DNA of 24,361 nt from Chara braunii. Lineage: Eukaryota > Streptophyta > Charophyceae > Charales > Characeae. The position numbers and the translations under genes are program-made. The notes below the pieces were generated by a model. The model worked only from the letters and a program-made list of their open reading frames with translations. It was not told the origin of the DNA and did no database searches. Below, in pieces: positions 8,726 to 17,072 of this stretch; position 1 is the stretch's first letter, and each line of letters opens with the position of its first letter. The DNA is taken from NCBI GenBank assembly GCA_003427395.1, contig BFEA01001195.1, positions 53,037-77,397 on the forward strand, read 5' to 3'.

Positions 8726-9094
8726 AGAGATTGAGTATGTGGTCTACAGGGATGGGTGAGGACTCTTGCTTGGGGTTGGTCATGCTTACCTGCTTGTACT
8801 CCCTGAGATTATTATGAGTTCTCACTCTTTCCTCATTTATCCTTGTCATTTGCCTGAGTCAGTCGGTCCTGCTCAGTTCCATATTGACCTTGCTTGATGA
8901 TGATGCTACATGATGTTTTCTGTTTAAGTTCTCGAGATTAGTAAATTGGCAAAATTGATACATGCATGACATACCAGAATTTTATGAATAACATCTGCAT
9001 GATTCTTGTTGTTCCGAAACACAATTAAAGATTCCTAAGACTGGGGACCGGCAAAAATCGCAATTGAAGGGTCTCGCTCGAAGCCGGACGCACA
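8726..9094. other. Probable upstream part of a 5' LTR, not delimited
   Basis: No gene is visible. Because an LTR end lies at 9181, at least part of this stretch should be LTR. Weak similarity to the DNA just before the right X (about 16750-16812) can be seen in spaced short matches such as TTCCT, GCAA and CCGG, but it is not strong enough to fix an LTR start. Confidence 0.3.
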
Positions 9095-9181
9095 CCGTGA
9101 CGAGGTTGGTCCGACTCCTGCGTGACGCGGTCGAGAGGGTCCCGCGCTGCCACGTGCGGTGCCGGACCGATGCGCTCGACA
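9095..9181 (+). mobile_element. 3' end of a 5' LTR (87-bp direct repeat, copy 1)
   Basis: These 87 bases recur at 23630-23716 with six differences (about 93% identity). Both copies end in CTCGACA. In this copy the CA is followed after two bases by a tRNA-Asp primer site, exactly the arrangement at the inner edge of a 5' LTR. The repeat can fold: GTCGAG and GGGTCC on the left side pair with CTCGAC and GGACC on the right side. This fixes the right edge of the LTR; its left edge was not found. Confidence 0.75.
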
Positions 9182-9183
9182 GG

Positions 9184-9201
9184 TGGCGCCATTGCCGAGG
9201 A
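9184..9201 (+). promoter_or_regulatory. tRNA-Asp primer binding site
   Basis: TGGCGCCATTGCCGAGGA is complementary to the 3' end of plant tRNA-Asp, including the CCA tail, with two mismatches against the site familiar from plant Ty3/gypsy elements (TGGCGCCGTTGCCGGGGA). Both mismatches are G to A, as expected from deamination of methylated cytosine on the other strand. It lies 2 bases after the LTR terminal CA and would prime minus-strand reverse transcription on a + strand RNA. Confidence 0.8.
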
Positions 9202-11483
9202 TAACGGCTGCCTACCGTTGTCCCTGGTGGAACGACACTCGGGTATGGAAGAGAGAAATAGGCAAATGAGAAGTTTTGATAGACTTGTATGAGTGATTGG
9301 TTAATATTTAACTATCGTTGAAAGTACCGTAAAGACTTAGAGGTCCCTAAAAATCGAGCCTTGATTTGAGGCAGGTTGATAATCCGCATAGAATTGCCAC
9401 TTCTGCTCCATTGACTGGGTTAGGAGGAGTGGTTGATCGTATATGGTGCTGGATAAAGTATGGAGCGAGGGTTAATTCCGCGAGTGGGGTTTGAGTGATG
9501 CAGTAAGGGTTGCTTGAGATTGATAAGCACCTTGACTATGCGTTGTGAGCGNTGACTGGTATGCAGTTAAATGGAGTTGAAAGACTCTTTCACTTTAAAG
9601 ATCGATGAGTTTGGGTGGTGCTTTGAAGGCTCGATTTAGCCAGGGATGCGTAAGGTGGCGCGGGCATTGTTGAGTATGCCTATAATTGGAATCCAAGGCT
9701 AATTGACTCATTACNTACTCATTGTGTTAAGCCTGCCTTGGGGGGGAATAGTCAAGCCAAGATGGAGCATCTTCTCTAGTTATATGACCCCCGATTTAAA
9801 GAAAGTTGCTGATACGAGAGCAGCGTGAATGAGAGGATGACTGATAAAGTGCGAAGTGAGCAGTTTAATTGTGAGAGTATTTCCTATAGCCTTGGTTGAG
9901 GTGTGATAAGATAGGTACTGCGGTCAGTACGGTGCTTAGAGTCTTCGATAGGGTGAGCTGGAAATGGTTTGAGTCATTTGCGAACTGATTGACTAACTAT
10001 CGATAGATCTCAACAAGTAGTGGTCACTAGGATAGCGGTTTGGCTAGTCTAAAGAGAGGCCTATAGGTTAATTATATGTGATATATGTAGATATAGCATT
10101 TATGATTGTTTGTTTGGTTGTCTCTATATATGTGCTTTCATTGTGTTCTGTCTGATGTTTGATTGGTGATGTATGTATGGATTGTCTTTCACGGGGACAT
10201 AGATTCTGCATGAAACTCACGCCTGGCATGGGACCAGGGGTGAAGGGGGTGACTTACTTCTATGGAAGGTGGTTCTTCCGAGAAGGAGTAAGTCGGCATG
10301 TATAATTTGTTCTTAGTGAAAGTGCATTCTTGAGTTGTTATCCCCTCAATGAGGCTTAAGAAAACGGTTATTAGTCTCGAAACTGATAGTGAGACCCATG
10401 CTGGAACTATGTTTCTCGTCCATTAGTGGGGTGTTGTTGTCTTTCCTGTAACGGGAGAGTAATTACATTATCTGTTGAGAGAGGAGGAAAGGGCTTGCTA
10501 CCTCACTGAGGCTGTGATGGCCAGGTGGAACAGCTACTGCTTAGTGAGAGCGGTTCGGGAGTAGCGATCTGGGTTCGTCCCGCATTAAGCAGGACCATCG
10601 TAATTGTAAGGGCACGAACTCGCTATCCGTTGTCCTGACAGGTATGAATAGGGCTGACCATCTGACCATGATTAGGCTCAGTGAGGTGCAAGCGCTGAAA
10701 TCAGAGGGGGGCGAGGTGAGGCTTGATCTTAAAAGCGGGGCTCGGGAGTCAAGATGTTATCTCAAGAGGATCACACCGCCCCTCTGCATTATATGCTTCG
10801 CTTAAGAGATGAAGGGGGTAACAATTGTATCATGTTAATCACTCATTGTCAGTCTTATTCTGTCATGTATAAACTAAGATATGTTTTGGGAATTATCTAG
10901 CATACTGTGCTCTTTAGTTATCACCCTGCAAATAAGCTGTACTTGCTACGTTGTGATCGTGAGTACGAGTATATCCTAGTTATTGTGGGTTGTGCTGCAT
11001 TTCGGATGCATGTTTGGGGTACTTGCCTACATGACATATATATTGTATTTTTCTGGATGGTAAAAGTGATATCAGATTAATGTCGGAGTTATGACTCGAG
11101 GGTTTTATCGACGGGTATTTGGTGTTCTATTGCCGATGGATATTTGTGTGAAGGGCTCTCTTCGGTATAGCCAATTGTTTGAGTAGACTTTCTACGTGCG
11201 TATGCCATAAGTATCGGGATTATCTTAGCAGGGTATCATTGGTATCCATTACTTAAGTAATGTACCACGTCGTATGAATAGTCACCGTTGGGAAGGTCGG
11301 TGTTTGTGAAAGGGTTATTACCATGGTATATTACCATCGATATCTTCCTAGGTTGGGCGGTTGCAAACGCTGGAAGTGAATGGTTCTAAAGAAAAATGAT
11401 CTGAGGATAAGGTTTAGAGATGAGATGGTGGAGTATGATTGCCAATAGAATAACGGAAGGCGTATGCTGGATGTTTTTCTGTG
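9202..11483 (+). other. Long untranslated leader of the retrotransposon
   Basis: About 2.3 kb between the primer site and the first open frame has stops in all frames and no motif that I recognise. T-rich and TA-rich stretches occur near 10070-10180 and 11030-11350. In a retrotransposon this would hold the packaging and dimerisation signals, but none can be pinpointed. It could also include an unrecognised nested insertion. Confidence 0.45.
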
Positions 11484-12194
11484 ATGGGCAGAACCCAGAC
11501 CGGAGCAAAGACAACTCAGGATGCCTTATGCGAAAGAAGATCCCAGTGTGACCCTGCCCGTCAAGGGGGAAGATGGGCTTGAGATTTCTTTGCCGAGGCG
11601 AGTCAGGGAGGGAGAGTACATCTCTTTCTGGTGGGGCGCACAGATAGGCAAGGATATTTTTGTCTGGATCGAGTCCGGGCTTGATGACGGTCGGGACTGC
11701 GAGATCGTAAGGGTGACTCTGTATGCATCTCCCTCGTTTTGGGTCGTACATGGAATTGAATTGACGCTCGGGCATTGGAGCCTGTTAGCGGGACCTTTGA
11801 GGGTAGCCGAGGTTGCTGCAGCTAAATGGACGAGGGAAGTGTCTCGTGACGGAGAAGAGCGAGTGCTAACCTGTGTAAGGGTCAAGCGCGTTGCGGAGTT
11901 CAAGCTTTTATCTGCTCCGCTACGAATAGTCCTGCCTGAGTTTCTGATAGAAAAGAGTTTTGGGGACAGACAAAGGTGGAAGCCGCTGCAGAGGCTGCCG
12001 TGAGGGTGCGAGAATGGGGGTATGCAAGATATACGTGCGAGTTGATAAATGACTTGTACCTGGACCAAAGGTTCCCACCCCATAGCCAGGAACTTAGGAA
12101 CCTAGCCAGAGTAGTGGATGCTTATGCAAGTTCGCACGAACCGAATGAGGGAAATGTAGACTGGGAGGAAATTCGGGCAGCAGTGGGCCGATAG
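11484..12194 (+). pseudogene. Unknown retrotransposon ORF upstream of gag
   Basis: An ATG at 11484 opens MGRTQTGAKTTQ in one frame; from about 11521 the coding signal moves to another frame, giving PYAKEDPSVTLPVKGEDG and onward to 12003; from about 11976 it moves again, with EAAVRVREWGYARY, ending at TAG 12192-12194. The three overlapping open pieces suggest one gene of about 230 codons broken by two frameshifts. The middle part is rich in Val, Trp, Phe and charged residues in alternation, suggesting a beta-rich fold; the last part is helical. No zinc finger, protease or polymerase motif is visible. It lies 200 bp before gag on the same strand and presumably shared its transcript. It may be the N-terminal part of Gag or a separate accessory protein. 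Confidence 0.45.
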
Positions 12195-12394
12195 GGAATG
12201 CCTCTTTCTCTACCCATTACTGTAGTTATGAAGGTAAGCGTCAGGGTAACTAGGAGGTGGGGCCTGATTGCATGAGTGAAAGGTGAGATAGCGTGATTTA
12301 AATGTTAGTAGTTTGCCCTTGTCGGCCTGAGCTTACTTGAATCACTTTTTGATGATCTATTGCCCGCTGTGCGTAACAGGCGGCCATCAGCATC
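12195..12394 (+). other. Short spacer between ORF and gag
   Basis: Two hundred bases with stops in all frames separate the upstream ORF from the likely gag start. No signal is recognised. Confidence 0.4.
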
Positions 12395-12633
12395 ATGGCG
12401 GAAAAAAGTGGCTTCGCCAAGATCCTGCGTTGGAGGAATTCGTGACAGATGATGGTGTTGTTGTGCGAGGCACTGCAAGAGTCGATGCCTCGAGACCTTC
12501 TTGCTTTGTTGTTCCAAGGAAGGAACTTGTCTGGCTTCCTACATGACTTTCAGGGCTTTAGCCTTATGAAGGAGTGGGACGAGAGAGCGATGAGGTGCAT
12601 GTTCCCGCTGTTTGTTTGTGAAAGACTAAGTGA

Positions 12634-13836
12634 GGAGGTGTATACCCTCAAGCAGGAGTAGAAAACGTGGGGAAAATTGGAGCGTTCCTTAAGGCTAAGA
12701 TTCGCAGAAGATGGAATAGAAGGCCAACGTGGGGAATGCTCTGTGCCACCAGTTGCGGGCGCACCATCGCAGGCAGGGTTAAGTAGTCTACAAAGACAAG
12801 TTAGGGTATTGGAAGAGAGGTTAGCACGGCTGGAAGAGGCCAGGAATGGCAAAAGGGAAGCCTCTGAGGGAGCATCGAGTGGGCCGACCGTAAAAGGCGA
12901 GGCAGAGGCAAGGATGGATTATCAGGAGCTACGCCCCCACAAGAAGGCGTCGTGAGGACGAGTTTGCGCCTCGGAAAGAGGTGAAGGTGAGGGGGTCATT
13001 GAGATCAAGAAGGAGCAAGAACCTAGTATGGCTCCACCTGTTATTGAGCAAGAGGGAGGGTCCATTGACGGGGAAGTACCCTTGGCTGCGTATCAAGGGA
13101 GGCAAGGGAGTGAGTGGTGGCCAGAGCACTGGGTAAATGTGGTATGTGATCGTTGGGGAAAGATTGGTCGCACCCCTCCAGGAAGTAAAGAAGAGGGGGT
13201 GATGGGTGAAAAAGGGAAGCCCGAACCTCCCAAGTTGACGANGGAGGTGTATACCCTCAAGCAGGAGTAGAAAACGTGGGGAAAATTGGAGCGTTCCTTA
13301 AGGCTAAGATTCCCAGAAGATGGAATAGAAGGCCAACATGGGGAATGCTTTGTGCCACCGGTTGCGGGGGCACCATCGCAGGCAGGGTTAAGTAGTCTAC
13401 AAAGACAAGTTGGGGTATTGGAAGAGAGGTTAGCACGGCTGGAAGAGGCCAAGAATGGCAAAAGGGAAGCCTCTGAGGGAGCATCGAGTGGGCCGACCGT
13501 AAAAGGCGAGGCAGAGGCAAGGATGGATTATCAGGAGCTACTCCCCCACAAGAAGGCGTCGTGAGGACGAGTTTGCGCCCCGGAAAGAGGTGAAGGTGAG
13601 GGGGTCATTGAGATCAAGAAGTATGACTCCACCTGTTATTGAGCAAGAGGGAGGGCCCATTGACGGGGAAGTACCCTTGGCTGCGGATCAAGGAAGGCAA
13701 GGGAGTGAGTGGTGGCCAGAGCTCTGGGTGAATATGGTATGTGATCGTTGGGGAAAGATTGGTCGCACCCCTCCAGGAAGTAAAGAAGAGGGGGTGATGG
13801 GTGAAAAAGGGAAGCCCGAACCTCCCAAGTTGACGA
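12634..13836 (+). repeat. 609-bp tandem duplication inside gag
   Basis: Copy 1 is 12634-13241 and copy 2 is 13243-13836, highly similar. The period of 609 is a multiple of three, so the frame is the same in both. Copy 2 lacks 14 bases found in copy 1 near 13011-13024. The base between the copies (13242) is unresolved. Each copy carries the coiled-coil segment and acidic/Pro linker of Gag. The position of the N at the junction leaves open an assembly error. Confidence 0.9.
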
Positions 13837-14287
13837 AGGCTCGGCGGAAGGCGAGGAATCAGGCCCTCAAAGGTCACGGTACCGAAAAGAGGCAGTGCTC
13901 ACGACAGGTGGGGGCCGCACCGCAAGAGGTGGAAGGCGGAGCAACACGAGAGAGACCCCCGCCGATTGGGCATGCGCTATACGGGCAGTGGGAGCTATGC
14001 GGCTAAGTAGGGCCAAGGCCCATATATAATCCATATCTGCCCTGTGTATGGGCCCACAAATAGGTATCATGCCACTTAGGCCTCCTGCAGTCCAGTTTCA
14101 GCCAGCCTTGTGTATGGGGCCATTGCAGCCACCGATACCACGAGCGACGAAGGGTCACGTGGACGGTGGAGGGGGCCAAAAGCAGAAAGCAGAAAAGGGG
14201 CGTAGGGATAAGGAGCACGGAAAAGGGAAATGCGGTGGCGGCAAAGGTGGCCCTAGAGGAAAGAAAGCAGGTTGAGAAAAGGATACT

Positions 14288-14329
14288 TGCAGGCATTGTG
14301 CCAAAGAAGGGCACACAATGAAGTATTGT
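14288..14329 (+). other. CCHC zinc knuckle of Gag
   Basis: The bases encode C-RH-C-AKEG-H-TMKY-C, exactly the CX2CX4HX4C pattern of retroviral and retrotransposon nucleocapsid proteins, which binds nucleic acid through a zinc ion. It is preceded by Gly/Lys-rich sequence. After it comes a conserved-looking tail with NIEGGVFDRAGKYIDPNIPG, then a stop at 14468-14470. Confidence 0.9.
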
Positions 14330-14470
14330 CGGGAACGAAGGGCCGATGAGGCAAGCGGTCTGACAAGGACTAATATTGAGGGAGGCGTGTTCGACAGGGC
14401 CGGGAAGTATATCGACCCAAATATCCCAGGGGAACACAGAAGGAGGGTTTGCGGCGAGATGCAACATTGA

Positions 14471-15666
14471 GCACGGCCTCGTGAAAGTAGTCGTAAAGGG
14501 AAAGGGTTTGTGGGAGAAAGGGCCTGGAAATTTAGGTAGACTGTAAGTATGAGCGAGAAATCCCAATTATATAGCTGGTACAGATGGGCACAGCGTGTAG
14601 AGGGAAGGGATTTTCATAATAATGGTCCGGTAAGGTGGCCTCAGTTGTAGGCAGGAGGGACCCCGATAGAACAACTGTATAGGTGGGAGATGTTAGGTTT
14701 GCCCCACATCGTGTTATTGGGATATTTCAAATAGATGAGGCAAGGAGTAACCGTGAGGGCACAATTACGAAGTAGAGATCTGTTCCATTAGGCTTATTGA
14801 TCGAGAGAAGAAGATATGCGGCCCACGTTGTGCCTAGGCCTAGATAGACGTATAGGTGTGAGAGGTAGGAGGGGTTTGGGAAGAAACCTCAGCGTGGGGG
14901 GGATAGGCCATCTAGCCTAAGGAGGAAGTGGCAGGACTGGTGTATGGGCGACTCCTAGCCTTACTTCTCTTTGGATATCTGGATACGTCCTGGATTACTT
15001 GGGTCCCTCGGATCGAGAAGTATGGCTACGTCGTGACCAAACTGTTTTAGCTATAGCCTTGGTGCGGAAGACCGCATTTGCTCTTATGTGATACCAGTGA
15101 CGATTTGAGTTGAGATTGTTCAACTCCGAGTGTGTATATGTAATTCGAGACATTTGGCTCACGTTTCAGTTGGGGTATTGTACCCCTGTATATATATTGA
15201 ATTGGGGCCTTATCCAAGATTATCTTTTGTATATGACGATCAAAATCACCCTTACATGTATGAACTTTATCCGGATGAATGATGATTTTGTGGGGATTTT
15301 GTGAGAATGAATGGATGGGAACTGTCTACTCTCCGGTATACTCGTGCGATCTACCCACGGGCGGGTGATAGGGCCAAGTATAAGGAGGGGCAGTGCAGTT
15401 TGTTGTCTGACAAAAGTGTGGGAATCCTAAGGGATTTTGCGAGTCTCTGAGACTCGAATACTTACCATGCCGGATGTTTTACGACTGACTTGCGAAGAGG
15501 GCCCACAAGCAGGCCCCTCAATTTGAGTTGGTTCGTGGCTGAGTTGTGGAGAGGACCGATAATTACGCCTCTCAGTTTGAGTTGTTCTATGGTTTAGTTG
15601 TTCTATGATTGAGACCCCTTCAAATTAAGAAAGGTGGTAATGTTATTTATCGGAAGACCCATCCCC
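14471..15666 (+). other. Gap where pol would be; no intact gene
   Basis: Only about 1.2 kb separates gag from the polypurine tract, while protease, reverse transcriptase, RNase H and integrase need about 3 kb or more. No DTG protease motif, no clear YXDD polymerase motif and no integrase zinc finger was found. A 64-codon open frame at 15110-15304 may be a reverse transcriptase scrap (see findings) but overlaps other open frames. The element is either naturally gag-only or has lost pol. Confidence 0.5.
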
Positions 15667-15678
15667 AAAAAGGGGGGG
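15667..15678 (+). promoter_or_regulatory. Candidate polypurine tract
   Basis: AAAAAGGGGGGG is immediately followed by TGTTTT, the arrangement expected where plus-strand DNA synthesis starts at the inner edge of a 3' LTR. An alternative boundary is the nearby AAGAAAGGTGG followed by TAATGTTATTT at about 15628. The LTR start is therefore not certain. Confidence 0.5.
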
Positions 15679-16120
15679 TGTTTTAAAAAAAGGTAGTGTG
15701 ATAGCTTATCCTAAGAAGAAAGGGATGGCTGGGACCTATTGAGAGAGACCTCTNTCGTGTGAAAGGTGGTTATTGGATTTAAGGGNATGGTAAGCAGTGT
15801 TTGAGTTGATGAAGTCTGGCGAAAAGGGACCATGTTTGCTTGAGNTGTTTGAGAAAGTCGCANAAGAGTGCAGGGCGAGAGACGTNTCGGGACGGGCGGC
15901 TGCTGNCTTTGATCAAGTCGGGGGTCACGGCCTTGTGGACCTAGCGGTGATTTTGTTTGTGATTGTGCGAAGGATGCCATGTCGTTTGTGGGAGGGCTGG
16001 TAAATGCCTTCAGACCCCTGCGTAATCTCGCAGTGGGCCCGCGACACTCCGTCTAACCACTTGTGCTAGTTCTGGGACATATTGAAGGAATACGAAGCTA
16101 AGCGGTAAAGATTAGCACCT

Positions 16121-16169
16121 CTAGGGCGTAACCCTAGTGGATGGCTGCTAGCCGGCGCAACCTGGTTGC
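16121..16169. repeat. Three adjacent short hairpins
   Basis: CTAGGG at 16121-16126 pairs with CCCTAG at 16132-16137; GGCT at 16143-16146 pairs with AGCC at 16150-16153; and GCAAC at 16157-16161 pairs with GTTGC at 16165-16169. All lie in the candidate U3 region, about 290-340 bp before the TATA-like site. Role unknown. Confidence 0.5.
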
Positions 16170-16456
16170 GGGACCGCGGAGTAAGATTTTAAGGGGAGTT
16201 GCCCACCCTGAGGAAATTACTCCGTGGGATAGCAAAGGTTGAGAATTTTTGGAAAATCCTGATTGAATGCTTATCGGGAGAAAACCTATCGTTGCGTAAC
16301 CAACGAGGGTACCGCCGCTAAAACAACAATGCGGTGGGCCGTAGTCCTCGTCTGATCAGCCAGGCTATGGTGGGCCAAGATGGAGACCTGACCTTTCTGT
16401 AGTACACTGCAGAAAGAGGTGAGTGGATATTATCTATACATATATACGTGAGAGAT

Positions 16457-16464
16457 TTTATAAG
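16457..16464 (+). promoter_or_regulatory. Candidate TATA box of the 3' LTR
   Basis: TTTATAAG is followed about 45 bases later by a perfect 10-bp hairpin, GTCCCTAGTC (16508-16517) and GACTAGGGAC (16526-16535) with loop TTGGCCAT, which would lie in the 5' part of the transcript. This matches the TATA-plus-hairpin layout seen elsewhere in the window. Confidence 0.4.
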
Positions 16465-16812
16465 AAGGAAGGCAAAAGTGCCCTCAAAGGTCTCGGTTAA
16501 GGCCTGCGTCCCTAGTCTTGGCCATGACTAGGGACACCCATTGAGAAGCCGAAGGTTGTCTAGGACCAGGGAGAGGATGATTGGGAAGGACTTTGGAACT
16601 TATGCTATCAGCATCCTAATAACTGGGCAATGTGGGCCCGAGTTAGAAACATGGCAGCATATAGTTGCGGAGGCATGGTTTGATGGAGGCCTCTACCCTG
16701 TGTCCGTCGGCTAATCGGATTGGTTCCTTTTTCCGTCAGCATTTGGAGTTTGGATGGATTTATAGCTTCCTGATTTGGCGAAGCAACGGGGAGGTCGCGT
16801 AATATGGTCCGG

Positions 16813-16817
16813 TAAGT
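16813..16817. repeat. Target-site duplication, left side of the right X
   Basis: TAAGT directly precedes the TGTCGGGG end of X. TTAGT directly follows its CTCCA end at 23621-23625. Four of five bases match, in the position and size expected for an LTR-type integration; one substitution fits the age of the insertion. Confidence 0.55.
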
Positions 16818-16822
16818 TGTCG

Positions 16823-16852
16823 GGGCGAATACCCTTACAAGGGTATCTGCCC
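16823..16852. repeat. Terminal hairpin of X, right copy
   Basis: On +, GGGC-GA-ATACCCT pairs with AGGGTAT-CT-GCCC, beginning 5 bases inside the X end. It matches the left-arm hairpin at 5849-5878, with one mismatch added. Confidence 0.7.
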
Positions 16853-17062
16853 TGGTTTTTGCAAGCGACATACAATAGTTTTGGTTTAAAGTTTAAGTAT
16901 ATCACGCTAGGCGAGGCTGTGTCTATGATTACGTTGACTGGGTGAGTGACTACAAAAAAAAGTGCGTGGGCGCGCAGGTTTAAGGCGCGCGTGATTCTTT
17001 TCTGTTGTTGATCATAAAGTCGGCGCGGACATCGCTAGTTTTGTTTACGGATATTATTAATA

Positions 17063-17072
17063 TTTATTTATT
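17063..17072 (-). terminator. Candidate polyadenylation signals of X, right copy
   Basis: TTTATT occurs twice, overlapping, giving AATAAA on the minus strand at the same place as in the left arm. Confidence 0.35.

Larger units (their letters stand above)
12395..14470 (+). pseudogene. gag: Ty3/gypsy-type gag gene, broken
   Basis: Gag forms the virus-like particle of LTR retrotransposons and packages its RNA. The ATG at 12395 lies in good context (CATCATGGCG). The frame has TGA at 12443-12445 and TAG at 12659-12661. Between them is a capsid-like segment, with GRNLSGFLHDFQ, then WDERAM and FPLFVCERL, the pattern of the retrotransposon gag domain; the TAG is followed in frame by KTWGKLERSLRLRF, where TAG most likely replaces TGG. 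Next comes a coiled coil (VLEERLARLEEA), a charged linker, a Pro-rich stretch (14060-14140), a Gly/Lys-rich basic stretch and a CCHC zinc knuckle at 14288-14329. A frameshift near 13550, a stop at 14004-14006 and a TGA at 14273-14275 also break it. A 609-bp in-frame duplication repeats the coiled coil and linker. It cannot make a full Gag as it stands. Confidence 0.75.
15679..16812 (+). mobile_element. Probable 3' LTR, interrupted by the right X
   Basis: This stretch follows a polypurine tract and runs to the target-site duplication of the right X. It holds a TATA-like TTTATAAG at 16457-16464 and several hairpins. If the LTR resumes after X at 23626 and ends at 23716, its length without X is about 1.2 kb. 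The corresponding 5' LTR upstream of 9095 could not be matched clearly, so identity as the partner LTR is inferred. Open frames here contain several N and no motif. Confidence 0.45.

Noticed and set aside
9095-9181. Structured 87-bp repeat as a hammerhead or HDV-like ribozyme
   Set aside because: The hammerhead core CTGANGA with GAAA is absent, and I could not lay out an HDV-like double pseudoknot with confidence.
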